Positions 14,501 through 23,450 of a stretch of DNA of 41,499 nt are shown here, piece after piece. How positions within the stretch are numbered: position 1 is the stretch's first letter; each line of letters begins with the position of its first letter. The notes beneath the pieces are model-generated. The model did not search any database. It had not been told where the DNA came from and saw nothing but the letters and a program-made list of their open reading frames with translations. The translations under genes and the position numbers were made by a program. The stretch lies in IMG/VR virus record IMGVR_UViG_3300008113_006810, positions 1-41,499 of that record. One strand, given 5' to 3'. The stretch is from a virus.

Positions 14501-15997
14501 AAATACTTCTAAATCGTATATAAAATTATTATCACCCTTTATAGTAGGAAGAACATTTGGACTTATCCAAATTGGGGATTGTACATACGTTTTACTAGTG
14601 TCAAAATCTTCAGTATCAGAACTGATAAATGTAGTGTCAACACGTAGAGAATCTTCACTCTTGACTAATATGGTATAATTTTTGGTATCAGTTTCTTCAC
14701 CGTTGCTTACAGTAACAGCAAATTTATAAACTCTAGAAATAATTTTTGCGCCTGCTGTAGGTAGACCAAAACTTATTAGAGGTGGGGAAGAATAACCACT
14801 ACCTGTATTAATAATTTCTAATGTTGCAACAGAACCATTACTAACTCTTGCGGCTAATTGAGCGCCAGATCCGCTTCGTAAATTGCAAGTTGCTTCAGCA
14901 CCATTACCAGTGTTTTGATTCCTAAAAGTTATAGTTGGAGCACTGGTATATCCAGTTCCAGGATTGGTGATAACAATTCCTGCTACACGTTTCCCCAATG
15001 TTTCATACACTATTGGACTTGCAACACCACCGTCTATTATCGATGTTGCAACGTCATCAGCGTCTCCACCATCTAGAATTACTGTTGTTGGTGATGAACC
15101 TTGCTCGCCATCAATAATAGAATTGAACAAGGGTACTGGAATTAAGTCGTCTTCCATTACAGCATAGCCAGTGGCAGTAACTCCGCCAGGAACTGGACTT
15201 AGACTGAATAAAACTTCAGGCGCAGTAGTATATCCAGTTCCTTTATTTACGATGGTAATTTGATTAATTGACCCGCCAATAATAACTTCAGGATCTAAAA
15301 TATATCCATTACCACCATAGGTTAGTAAAGTGTTATTAATTTTTCCTTGACTAACAGTAACAGAAGCTAATGCTGGTTCAATGGTAGATGAATAATCGTA
15401 AGGATTCATATCATAGTAATCTCTATCATATGTTCCTTGAACAATGTTGGAATCTAAATTTAAATCATCATCAATTGTTCCATAAAGCAAACCAGTTTTA
15501 CTTAATTTTAATCCAGGCGGTAGTTGACCTGATCCTTCCTCAATATAAAATTTTAAACTTTGCCCTTGAGGAATTGATGGTGAAGTTGCATTAAACTGGT
15601 AACTTATAGTACTTTTGTTTAATATATAATTTTCGTTGGCATTTACTAAATTTAAAGTTCCTTCTGGATCTAATAGAACGGGCGCAGTAGAACTTACAAT
15701 TATTAATTTAAAAGTCCTGTCTTGAATCAATTTTGAGTTATTAGGGCCAGTAAAATTAGAAGCTCTTAGAACAAAATCATATTCTTTATCTATACCTAAA
15801 TCTAAAGGAATACCAGAAATAAACCAAGTTAGTTCGTCATCAACTGTTCGATTAGTTAATTTTAAACCAGGTGGCAGAGCCTTAGAAATTAATTCAACTG
15901 AAACAGCGTTGTCTACACTTAGAGACAATTCTATTGATGCGCCTGCATTTAAGGATGAAATTAATCCTGATTGAGTATTCCAATTTGGTCTTAACAT
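11504..15997 (-). CDS. Giant virion structural protein with Ig-like repeats
   Basis: A 1497-residue protein. The sequence LPPGLKLTNRTVDDELTWFI near the start and QLPPGLKLSKTGLLYGTI further on are He_PIG-type immunoglobulin-like units, which build extended beta rods in phage and bacterial surface proteins. A middle region repeats a GxGYxxxP motif (INTGSGYSSPP, ITNPGTGYTSAP, IVNKGTGYTTAP), and more Ig-like domains follow with NLDFDGGEISGFIP-like ends. There is no signal peptide or membrane helix. The protein is probably a tail-fibre or baseplate-associated adhesin. The gene is 4-base overlapped by the next one. Confidence 0.82.
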   Translation of the reverse strand: MLRPNWNTQSGLISSLNAGASIELSLSVDNAVSVELISKALPPGLKLTNRTVDDELTWFISGIPLDLGIDKEYDFVLRASNFTGPNNSKLIQDRTFKLIIVSSTAPVLLDPEGTLNLVNANENYILNKSTISYQFNATSPSIPQGQSLKFYIEEGSGQLPPGLKLSKTGLLYGTIDDDLNLDSNIVQGTYDRDYYDMNPYDYSSTIEPALASVTVSQGKINNTLLTYGGNGYILDPEVIIGGSINQITIVNKGTGYTTAPEVLFSLSPVPGGVTATGYAVMEDDLIPVPLFNSIIDGEQGSSPTTVILDGGDADDVATSIIDGGVASPIVYETLGKRVAGIVITNPGTGYTSAPTITFRNQNTGNGAEATCNLRSGSGAQLAARVSNGSVATLEIINTGSGYSSPPLISFGLPTAGAKIISRVYKFAVTVSNGEETDTKNYTILVKSEDSLRVDTTFISSDTEDFDTSKTYVQSPIWISPNVLPTIKGDNNFIYDLEVFDPTPSIGKIYFSLMDINFDGTESQLGPADEIKNAVEYQIVSIDLTRPASITLTQSRVFNDGDRIKLSGISGTTQLNNGIFYVKVVDPFKYQLFSDRLLINPIDALLYTPFTGTGFARFQSNYLNLDFDGGEISGFIPYQPSITRTYNFTVKSVRVIDDVEVASVFKQFELTVKGNIEGEITFNSPSLLGSISPNEQSLFEVEATSTIPSSSILYSLVPGYGKTSKTNYIELDFNEQNGKIYVEGYGLNPFLTLEKGQTYKINVSISNFTISFRNSDNTYYNFGLRHSTGAVEIAAQEKSSGYYIFTPPYSDVASIRIVYTNVKKNGLIVAVKRFNSISLTWERQYLPTVYDDYQASSYYEKELFNKVERAPGSGVYNLVPNGSSALAVFIKWTKVEVEIKRYNPNTFQWELQNYPTVKPSTPNNGDYWVDLSETNFGLLDFRYVGLAGIWTPVVVNVVNSVPLNSFGSNYNLIVVKSNGTFKVMRKSNGIWKYLERLPNGVKTAFDPNIFYTKYDAETPVTNLQYDVWFKYTSIFDGNDSEITCTLKSLDSLPTELTVGLDGDIIGKISPNTGSVYKSFYTENRLYLINDVVTFDNNLYICVNQYRSSGNWLNEITNWQPYFFPKRVVTSIDANISSDTSRFAIAGPDGTDNTTIDKLFRFRVRANDTQNVGFVDKDFNIEYQSTTNITLTNIYLQPFLSKEGRDLYFNFITDPVIFPQNSIYRLEDSNFSVQRVPKMLLLGGIESTSAERYASAVQRNYYDRPLYFGEVKSAIAKKGTNIEYEVIYIEINDPYEINNVSVAESIKLGFEYDLLTADYTKLRMDTNENTVDDTGLDTVYPSSITLMQKGIENVSSQKIESVLVEPTYDGPYVGDEPLGWGLVGNIDPPTLFEDWGLINERVAVIDDFLSVTEALKKDDNYRPLWMNTSQDGTGNIIGFVKAVPICYLKPGEGAKVLELIKKSNFDFKKLNFTIDRIIIQNPQGSTGDKYIKFINREII

Positions 15998-16000
15998 ATA

Positions 16001-19000
16001 TTACGCCACGTTAGCGGTTCGCCACCAAAATCCGTCCAAGAAAATAAATGTACTTGAACCGTTAGGATCAGAAGCCGCAATATTCACTGTTCTTGATGCG
16101 CCGTTTATTTTACCTCTTAATACAAGATGTCTAGGTCTTGTATCTAAAGCATTACCATAATTACCCCTATCAAGCATTATGATTGTCTTATACTGTCCTT
16201 GGGTTCCGTCGAGCATAAACCCATAGGCTAAGGCAGCATTGTCATCTACCCAATTTAGTGTTCTAACAAATGTTACAGGTGTTGTTACTGGAATTTCAAC
16301 TTCTAATGAATTTGCGGCAACTTCTACAATATTTGATCCAGTGACAAATAATCTACTATTAGTGGTTAATTTAAAATCTCCACCAGTAATTACTACGGAA
16401 CCACCACTACTTCCAGGTACAAGATTAATATTATTGCCAGTTACAGTTTGTTGTATTTCATTATTAGTAATATTAATGTTACCAGCTTTAGCAACGTTGG
16501 CAGTTAATGTTCCAGAAACAGGCAAATTACCACTAACAGAAACACCAGATATGGTTGTTTTTAGACTAATTTGTACACCATTTACTGTAGTGGATGTGTT
16601 AATGTTTGTGCTTCCAGAAATGGTTACAGTTGATCCTTTAACAACAGTTAAACTACCACCTGAGTCTCCTGCAATTGGGAAACTCTGTAAACTTGCTGTG
16701 TAAACTGAACTTGTTTGATCATCAACATATTTCTTAGAAGTAGCATCACTATTATCAGTTGGTACTGTTAAAGGAAGATTGGTAATTCTTTTTGCACTAA
16801 CATCAATAGAAGTTGCTGGACTTAAAATTATTTTATCTGACGACGCTATAGTTTGATTTCCAGTTCCTGTTAAATTAATAAATCCAGCCGAAACAATTCC
16901 AGTAGTGGTTATATCGTTGGTTGAAGAAATAACAGATGCTGTTTCTAATCTATTACTGATAGTAATAGCAGTGTCGGCGGTATTTTTTTCTATAGTGGTT
17001 ACTTTTAAAGATGTTACTTCAATACCACCTGTAGAAGTTCTTTTAACTAATGAGTCAACAGTGCTGGTTGTCGATTCATTAATGTTTAAAACTCCAGCGG
17101 TATAACTTAAAGAAGTTCCAGGTGTTACTGAGATTGCACCTCTTGCTCTGTCATCAGTATAATATAAATTATTAACTTCACTAATGTCAGCCGTGGTCAG
17201 TGTTACGTTTTGTGTTCCGTTAAAGTTTTTACCGTTGATTGATCTTGTTGTTTGTAACGCAGTGGCAGTACTAGCATTGCCAGTTACATTGCCAGTAACA
17301 TTTCCGTTTAAGGTTGCTGTAATGGTGTTGGTAAATTCTAATCCAGACAAGTTACTCTTAACAACAACTATTTTTCCTGCATCACCAACTGCATAACTAA
17401 TAGGAGTATCAGTTAAATTTAAGAAAGTTGTGGCGCCACCACCTCCACCACCTCCACCACTTGGTGTTACCCATTCTAATAAATTATTTGGGTTAATGCC
17501 ATCAGGCGTTCTAACTGCTAAAACTTGACCTGGTGCGCCTATGGTTTTTGGAAAACTATAACCACCAAGAGCAGGACCTTTACCAGCTGGCTGTGCATAA
17601 GCTCCGTAAAAGTTAATATAAGTATCAGTTCGTTCCGTATATATAATTAAATCGTTTATGGATGGTTGTTCTCCAGTTCCAGTGTTGTTTAAAACTCTGT
17701 AAGGTCTAATGGTAGAGTCCAAAATATCAATACCTTCACCCAAAGTAACTCTTCCATCACCCCTTGCAATTATTACATCTAATAGATAAGGATCATTTAC
17801 TGAAAAACTTCTTTTTCTAACTCTAGCTACAAATGTACTAAATTCTGTTTCATTAGGTAATGTAAACGTTGGATCAGAAAATTGTTCGTAAGGTTTATAA
17901 TTTAAGATTCCTAAATAACCTTGTAGTTGATATTCTGGTTGTGTAGGCAAATTGAGAGGATCATAATTTGGAAGATCCTCGTCAACAGTATTAACTGATT
18001 CAAATGCAATGCTAGTGCCTAATGGATAAGACTGACTGGAATTAATACTGGTAGCTCTTAATCTTAAAGATTCTGACATACCAAAAGTTTGTTGTTCCAT
18101 AGACAATATTGTAGAATTGCCTAAATCACTAACACTAGGTGTAATAAAACCGCTTATTGCTCCTGGATGATAAAACGCATTAGCAATTAATGGAAATTTT
18201 GAACTACTGTCTGGTGCGGTAACTTCAATAGTACCAATACCAGAAATATCGTTACCGTTTAAATCCAAACCACCTGCACTCAATGTACCTGTTAAAGAAC
18301 CACTGAATGTTCCAACATGTGATCCAGTAATAGTAGCAGGGCTAGTAGCAGTATTAACAACCACAGTATCTGGTACACCTAATCCTCTAATATTAACATT
18401 GCCGTAGTGTATACCAGTGGTGTTTCCTGCTAGTGAGCCTATAAATCCGTTTCCTGTAGCATTGAAGAGTGGTGCAGTTACTGATGTTGATGCATTGACA
18501 ACAGTTGCGGAAACTGATGCTAAAATTGAGTTAGCACGTACAGTTAATGTTCCATTTAACAATGTCGCACTAGGAAAATTTCCAGGACCAGAACTTCTAC
18601 CTACAGTTAAATTATCTGTTAGAATAGAACCAACATGTGAAATGTTGCCAGTTCCTGTAATATCATTACTGTTTAAATCTAAATCAGCACCTAATTTTGG
18701 TAGTTGATCATTAATTAAGTTAAAGTCGCCAGATATAGTTAATTCATTACTTACAATTTGTGTGGATATAAGTCCATCACCTATGATTCTAAAACTTGAA
18801 CTAGGTGTTTGCGCTTCAAAATAAGTGTTTGGATCATCGCCGTAAATTTTAGTAAAAGCTGATGGAGAAGTGAATGTATTTGTTATTCTTACAACATTGC
18901 CCTCAACAGTTAATGCAATTCCAGGACCGCCTGCAATAGTCCTAAAATTTAGAACTTCATTAACTTTTCCAGCATATACTTCACCAGTACCGCCTCCTAA

Positions 19001-19138
19001 ATTAGCTCCGTAATTAGTTTCCCCACCTATTGTTGCCAATAGTTGGAAATTATCATTAACTTTTAAAAAGGCTGATCTTAGGTCGTCGCCTGTTCCGTCA
19101 TTAGGGTTGGTGCCAATATTTACGTACTGAATGCTCAT
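16001..19138 (-). CDS. Large tail-fibre protein
   Basis: A 1045-residue fibre. The N-terminal module YVNIGTNPNDGTGDDLRSAF then LKVNDNFQLL is shared with two other fibre genes here and probably attaches the protein to the virion. The body is beta-rich with repeated NGT.TG.. and TNI..NN units (for example LNGNVTGNVTGNASTATALQ), as in trimeric beta-helix fibres. A run of eight glycines (encoded near 17430-17460) looks like a hinge. The C-terminus (LDRGNYGNALDTRPRHLVLR) is a compact domain that could bind the host. AGGAAC precedes the ATG. Confidence 0.82.
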   Translation of the reverse strand: MSIQYVNIGTNPNDGTGDDLRSAFLKVNDNFQLLATIGGETNYGANLGGGTGEVYAGKVNEVLNFRTIAGGPGIALTVEGNVVRITNTFTSPSAFTKIYGDDPNTYFEAQTPSSSFRIIGDGLISTQIVSNELTISGDFNLINDQLPKLGADLDLNSNDITGTGNISHVGSILTDNLTVGRSSGPGNFPSATLLNGTLTVRANSILASVSATVVNASTSVTAPLFNATGNGFIGSLAGNTTGIHYGNVNIRGLGVPDTVVVNTATSPATITGSHVGTFSGSLTGTLSAGGLDLNGNDISGIGTIEVTAPDSSSKFPLIANAFYHPGAISGFITPSVSDLGNSTILSMEQQTFGMSESLRLRATSINSSQSYPLGTSIAFESVNTVDEDLPNYDPLNLPTQPEYQLQGYLGILNYKPYEQFSDPTFTLPNETEFSTFVARVRKRSFSVNDPYLLDVIIARGDGRVTLGEGIDILDSTIRPYRVLNNTGTGEQPSINDLIIYTERTDTYINFYGAYAQPAGKGPALGGYSFPKTIGAPGQVLAVRTPDGINPNNLLEWVTPSGGGGGGGGATTFLNLTDTPISYAVGDAGKIVVVKSNLSGLEFTNTITATLNGNVTGNVTGNASTATALQTTRSINGKNFNGTQNVTLTTADISEVNNLYYTDDRARGAISVTPGTSLSYTAGVLNINESTTSTVDSLVKRTSTGGIEVTSLKVTTIEKNTADTAITISNRLETASVISSTNDITTTGIVSAGFINLTGTGNQTIASSDKIILSPATSIDVSAKRITNLPLTVPTDNSDATSKKYVDDQTSSVYTASLQSFPIAGDSGGSLTVVKGSTVTISGSTNINTSTTVNGVQISLKTTISGVSVSGNLPVSGTLTANVAKAGNINITNNEIQQTVTGNNINLVPGSSGGSVVITGGDFKLTTNSRLFVTGSNIVEVAANSLEVEIPVTTPVTFVRTLNWVDDNAALAYGFMLDGTQGQYKTIIMLDRGNYGNALDTRPRHLVLRGKINGASRTVNIAASDPNGSSTFIFLDGFWWRTANVA

Positions 19139-19186
19139 TTGTTGTTCCTATTTCCTATATTTACCACTTTATTCTAACTATAGATT

Positions 19187-20449
19187 TTACCAAGTGTCAC
19201 CGCTCCAGGCTACACGCTTCCAAATATTTGTAGGACTATTTGGTGTTGGGGATGTCAGTGTTACTGTACTGGGTAATGGAGCATCAGGGGAGTTGTCAAA
19301 TAGAAAATTCCAATTTACACCGTCAATGTCAAGGGCACTGAATGCTGATAGCGTCATTAGTGTAGTACCAATGGTAACTGTCCATCCTGCTTGCGGAACA
19401 GTATAATTAGGATTATTAGCAACCAACACTTTGATAGTATTATTAAATTCACCAACATTAGTTACTGTAAATGTTTCTGATGGATATGTAGGTGCCACAT
19501 AACTTCCTGTACAATAGTATAGATAACCGTTGCTAAATGCTATCAGTCCAGCAACGTCGCCTACAGCACCGTAACTGTGTGTAGGAGGAGTAGTAGCATT
19601 TATCCTTAACTTGCCGGCTGCTATTTGTAAGGTGTTTCCTGAGTGTCCGACTAATATAGTTCCAGAGTTTGGAGTACCGTCTGCTTGATTAGCACCGATG
19701 TCAATCTGTCCACCGTCAGTGCTGTCAATGATCACATAGTTTTCAGCAGTGATCTCTAAGTTACCCGATGTTTTTGCGATATTGCCTGGAACAGTTAAAT
19801 TACCATTAGTGTCAAACTGCCAAAACTTTGGTGTTCCCAATGCATCTGTAGTTAATGTAATGCCGTTAGTTGCTGTTATACCAATACCTGAAGTTGTTGA
19901 TCCTATTTCAGCACCTTGGATAAACAAACTTTCATTGTTAATTGCTGGAACTGATAAAATGCCATTATTACCATCAAATAACCAATTGCGAGTAGCACCG
20001 TTATCGTTAGCATCTGCGGATATTGTTACGATGTCACTGGTGTCGCTGACTCGGACATGATTTAATTCGCCACCTAAGAATAAGTCAGCAGTACTGCTAT
20101 CTATCGTACCACCAGCACGGATATGTACGTGTCCTGGTTCGCCACCTGTGGGTTCAACTATAATGTATTGCTGACTTCCTCCTCTTCTAAGTGATTCGTC
20201 AGGCACCAACTTGATAGAATCGTATCCTGCTCCGTCAGCACTATCAGCATCACCACCGTAGAATGTACCTTTGTTTAGAACTTTACTTTTTACATGCGTT
20301 CTAACACCGTCAAACATCAGCAGTTCTAATTTATTGTTGTCTCCTTGGTAAAGACCAATCTCGCCATAAGGGCGGATTTCATTGGCATTGGTGTCATTAG
20401 CACCATTACCGTCAACTTGACTTACATTTAATCTTCTTATTATTGTCAT
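19187..20449 (-). CDS. Tail-fibre-like structural protein
   Basis: A 420-residue protein. The N-terminal half has ANEIRPYGEIGLYQGDNN and VEPTGGEPGHVHIRAGG, seen as recurring units in T4-like fibre proteins. The centre has paired WLFDGNNGILSVPA and WQFDTNGNLTVPG units, typical of beta-solenoid fibre shafts. The C-terminal 100 residues look like a separate domain (TVTNVGEFNNTIKVLV...NIWKRVAWSGDTW). It lies between two fibre genes with short gaps and is probably part of the same operon and organelle. Confidence 0.78.
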   Translation of the reverse strand: MTIIRRLNVSQVDGNGANDTNANEIRPYGEIGLYQGDNNKLELLMFDGVRTHVKSKVLNKGTFYGGDADSADGAGYDSIKLVPDESLRRGGSQQYIIVEPTGGEPGHVHIRAGGTIDSSTADLFLGGELNHVRVSDTSDIVTISADANDNGATRNWLFDGNNGILSVPAINNESLFIQGAEIGSTTSGIGITATNGITLTTDALGTPKFWQFDTNGNLTVPGNIAKTSGNLEITAENYVIIDSTDGGQIDIGANQADGTPNSGTILVGHSGNTLQIAAGKLRINATTPPTHSYGAVGDVAGLIAFSNGYLYYCTGSYVAPTYPSETFTVTNVGEFNNTIKVLVANNPNYTVPQAGWTVTIGTTLMTLSAFSALDIDGVNWNFLFDNSPDAPLPSTVTLTSPTPNSPTNIWKRVAWSGDTW

Positions 20450-20464
20450 TTAGTTTGCCCCTAA

Positions 20465-20929
20465 TTAATCCCAAAATTCTGAACCGTAAAACACCTTAGC
20501 ACTCCACTGTACTTTTAGTGTAGAACTGTTACCATCTATTCGGCGATATTTGAGTTCTCCTTCAGTGGTCTGATACCATAGATCAATATTTTCTCCATTG
20601 CTGCCGCCGCTGAATACTTCAGTGTGAGTGATATATTCATCTCCACTGTCCCTAGCAATATGTATAGTTCCTATCATTGTTCCAGCATTGGTATCATAGG
20701 CATGATAGTCTATGACAGCACCGCGGAAGTTTGTAGAACCTCCTGGAAGTTCATTTCTAGTCCACCATACTACAGGTTCGCCGCCAGTTTTGTATCTAAA
20801 GTAGATAGTGTCGCCTTGACTATAGTTTAAACTTGCGCCGGGTATAATAACCCCGTAGCCTATTTCGTTGCCAGCACCAGTAGAATTAAAATCGTATCTG
20901 TACCATGTGGAGTTATCTAAACTTTGATG
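20465..20929 (-). pseudogene. Frameshifted C-terminal part of the tail-fibre gene at 20913-23156
   Basis: This frame is open from just after a stop at 20930-20932 to 20465 but has no ATG, GTG or TTG in its first 80 codons; the first ATG is at 20677. The translation is clearly coding-like: SLDNSTWYRYDFNSTGAG, then QGDTIYFRYKTGGEPVVWW, IDYHAYDTNAGTMIGTIHI and a final YGSEFWD. It begins where the 747-residue fibre stops after SVTVTSKFR, in the +1 frame. The simplest reading is that the two were one gene of about 900 codons, now split by a one-base indel or joined by +1 frameshifting. It is not a separate 70-residue gene. Confidence 0.72.
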
Positions 20930-23156
20930 TCACTGTAACAGATTTAAAGCCATAGACTTCTTCGATCCTACGATTGCCAGGGCTTCGAAGTTTGACAGGT
21001 CCTAATCCTTCTGCGGATTTTAGTCGTGTACCGTCAGCAAAACGAATACCTTCTGCTAAACTTGTGAGATCTAATTCTCTACGGGTATAAGCAAACCCGC
21101 CGCCCGCATTATTCTGAGTCCACTGACTAAATTTAACAGCATAGTATTTGTCGTTGTCTGGAAGATACATCAAGCACTCTGTGCCAACGATTTTGTTACC
21201 TAATCCGCCAAATCCAAATGCTTCGTACAATGGCACATAAGTTCGTGTCTCTACATTGGTTAAATCTGCCCATCCGTCTATGTTCCATAGTGTGCCGCCT
21301 GGGCTGACATCGCTGTCCCAAGAACCTTCTCTGTAGGGGTTATAGATTCCGTTATTACCGTCTCTAGTAATACCAACCCCAAGACCGTTAACATCTGGTA
21401 TTAGAATATCAATTTCGTTGCCGTTGTCAGTTTTTAAAAACGATACTTCCTCACTAGCCCAAGGTTCGCCAATAAGATTGATATGTGTGACAGCATTGTC
21501 AAAAGTACGTGCAGGTACGCCACCACCAAAAACGTAGCCCTTTTGTGTAGTACTGCCGCCATCTGCGCCACTGTTACCGCTGGTGCTGATTGATGTTGCA
21601 CTGTTGCCTGTTACAAATAAGCCAAATATCGCTGTATCATAGACAAAACTATATGTACTGCCTGCGCCAAATGCTGCCGTGCCATCTACAACTGTGTTAC
21701 CGTTGTTGTAGTCAATTTGGTTGGCAAGATTGGTATTAATATAGTTGGCTGTATCATATTGATCCACGCCACCGTCGTTGATGTTATTTGTAGGCCAATA
21801 ATCTGGGCGTGTTCCAGAAATAGTAAAATTGTATAGTTCACCATTTCCGCCAACTTCAATGGCCGTTATAGTAATGTTGTTTTCTGGAGTTGTTCCATTA
21901 GTAATGTTTTCTCCTAACAGAGTTAAAACATCACCTAACACATAGTTAGATCCGTTGTTACTTACACTTAAACCATTACTGTATACTGCACTTACAGTAA
22001 ATCCTGAACCTACATTGTAGTTGGTACCAGATACACCTGTATACATTTGATTGGGTCCAGCACCAACGCCTTGAACATTAATACTTTGTATTATACCGCC
22101 TGGATTATTAGTTAGAGCTACAGTAACAATAGCATCGTTTTCAGGACTTGTTCCGCCTAATTGGTCTCCTGTTACTAATAGTTTATGTCCTGGGAGATAA
22201 TTAGTCCCACCTACTAGTGCCACACCAGCATACTCAGATGATCCATTTGTGCCAATAGCAAATGTAGCACCACTGCCTTCTCTCACTGTGGTTGGACCAC
22301 CGTTTAGTGTAGGTGTATTTCCTTCATAAAATACAAAGTTAGTATACAATCCGTTTGCGGCTGTGGCCAGTGCCGGGTATGTTTCATAGAAAGCAATTTT
22401 CATGCTGTTAACTGTGCGGAAGTCTCCTGCTACACCATCAATTAAAATAACATTGTCTATCACTGATCGTGTGAAGTTTTGTAGATCAGATAGAGGTTTA
22501 GCACCATTGACATCACCGTAGATCACAAACATAGCCAATACATCACTGCTGCCTAATCCGCTGACTTGGAAGGTGTCATTACTGCCGGTTGGATCTATGG
22601 TCACAGCGGTTGTCGCTGGCTTGTGTATGACTATCTTGTTAACGTTAAGTTCGCCTGAATTATTGTTAGAATGTACGACACCGTAACTGGCCTGTAGTCC
22701 TTTGTAGAGTACTATAGGGGTTTCTGGTATAGTAATAGCTGATATTCCTCCTGCACCACCTAATTCGCTAGTAGCATCTGAATCTTCTGGATCTTCTGCT
22801 TCATTTTCTTCGCCAGGATTAATAACTTTTGTAGCATTAAACTTACCGTTTACATTTGTAAGTTTGACATTGCCTAGGTAGATACTGCCGCCCGCAGTAT
22901 AAACATGTCGCCATTGTTTGTCAGGTGATCCTAAATCTCTTGTGTTATCAGTATCGGGGATAATATTTTGAGCTACCACACTTAGATCTGTAGTTTGATC
23001 ATCAAAATAAGGAAGCAAACGCCATGTTGTTGTTCCATCACCAATTTTTAATTTTTTGTTTGTTAAATCGTAAGCTGGTTCACCTTCAGCTAGTATGGGA
23101 TTATTGTCATACCAATTTTGATATGTGTCCCTACGAAGTTTAATTTGTGTCGCCAT
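20913..23156 (-). CDS. Tail-fibre protein (main part, possibly prematurely stopped)
   Basis: A 747-residue protein. The N-terminus MATQIKLRRDTYQNWYDNNP with PAYDLTNKKLKIGDG is the typical start of phage tail-fibre and tropism-determinant proteins. A middle region contains two copies of a GxNY..G..L.V.G...GGT.PEN unit (about residues 320-430). The end ...NRRIEEVYGFKSVTVTSKFR meets a TAA at 20915-20913, while coding sequence continues in the +1 frame to 20465. The lost part is about 150 residues and probably formed the receptor-proximal C-terminus, so a truncated fibre might not bind host normally. A sequencing indel is possible. Confidence 0.78.
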   Translation of the reverse strand: MATQIKLRRDTYQNWYDNNPILAEGEPAYDLTNKKLKIGDGTTTWRLLPYFDDQTTDLSVVAQNIIPDTDNTRDLGSPDKQWRHVYTAGGSIYLGNVKLTNVNGKFNATKVINPGEENEAEDPEDSDATSELGGAGGISAITIPETPIVLYKGLQASYGVVHSNNNSGELNVNKIVIHKPATTAVTIDPTGSNDTFQVSGLGSSDVLAMFVIYGDVNGAKPLSDLQNFTRSVIDNVILIDGVAGDFRTVNSMKIAFYETYPALATAANGLYTNFVFYEGNTPTLNGGPTTVREGSGATFAIGTNGSSEYAGVALVGGTNYLPGHKLLVTGDQLGGTSPENDAIVTVALTNNPGGIIQSINVQGVGAGPNQMYTGVSGTNYNVGSGFTVSAVYSNGLSVSNNGSNYVLGDVLTLLGENITNGTTPENNITITAIEVGGNGELYNFTISGTRPDYWPTNNINDGGVDQYDTANYINTNLANQIDYNNGNTVVDGTAAFGAGSTYSFVYDTAIFGLFVTGNSATSISTSGNSGADGGSTTQKGYVFGGGVPARTFDNAVTHINLIGEPWASEEVSFLKTDNGNEIDILIPDVNGLGVGITRDGNNGIYNPYREGSWDSDVSPGGTLWNIDGWADLTNVETRTYVPLYEAFGFGGLGNKIVGTECLMYLPDNDKYYAVKFSQWTQNNAGGGFAYTRRELDLTSLAEGIRFADGTRLKSAEGLGPVKLRSPGNRRIEEVYGFKSVTVTSKFR

Positions 23157-23174
23157 TTCAGCTGTTCCTTATTT

Positions 23175-23450
23175 TTAAAAACTTGTAGATGCGTTCCCGC
23201 CATCTATATTTACTGTAAAATTCAGTTTATTATTATCGTCGTCATAATTAACTGAAACTCCACTGTGATCACCATTTGTGACCATTGCGGCAGCATAATC
23301 TTGTGCTATTTCAGTTAATTGTCCCGTAGTACCACCTGTTAAAGTATACAATTCGTTAAAATTGTCATTTATTTTGTTAAATGCCACACGCAATGGATCT
23401 CCATTACCAGCGTTAGCACTACTTCCAATGTTGATAGTTTTTTTAGCCAT
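23175..23450 (-). CDS. Short tail-fibre N-terminal module protein
   Basis: A 91-residue protein made almost only of the module TINIGSSANAGNGDPLRVAF then NKINDNFNELYTLTG, which also begins the 3412- and 1045-residue fibres. A short acidic beta-like tail (GVSVNYDDDNNKLNFTVNID) follows. It starts at ATG overlapping the stop of the giant gene (TAATG), with AGGAAG ahead. It may be an adaptor that fills a fibre-attachment site, or a fibre that has lost its shaft by recombination. Confidence 0.75.
   Translation of the reverse strand: MAKKTINIGSSANAGNGDPLRVAFNKINDNFNELYTLTGGTTGQLTEIAQDYAAAMVTNGDHSGVSVNYDDDNNKLNFTVNIDGGNASTSF

Noticed and set aside
16239-16703. Plus-strand 154-residue reading frame within the 1045-residue fibre gene
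   Set aside because: A shadow of a low-stop beta-rich fibre sequence; Val/Pro/Leu-rich composition is a typical antisense artefact.
20465-20677. Independent 70-residue gene starting at the ATG at 20677
   Set aside because: The same frame is clearly coding for about 80 codons upstream of that ATG, so it is the tail end of a frameshifted fibre gene.
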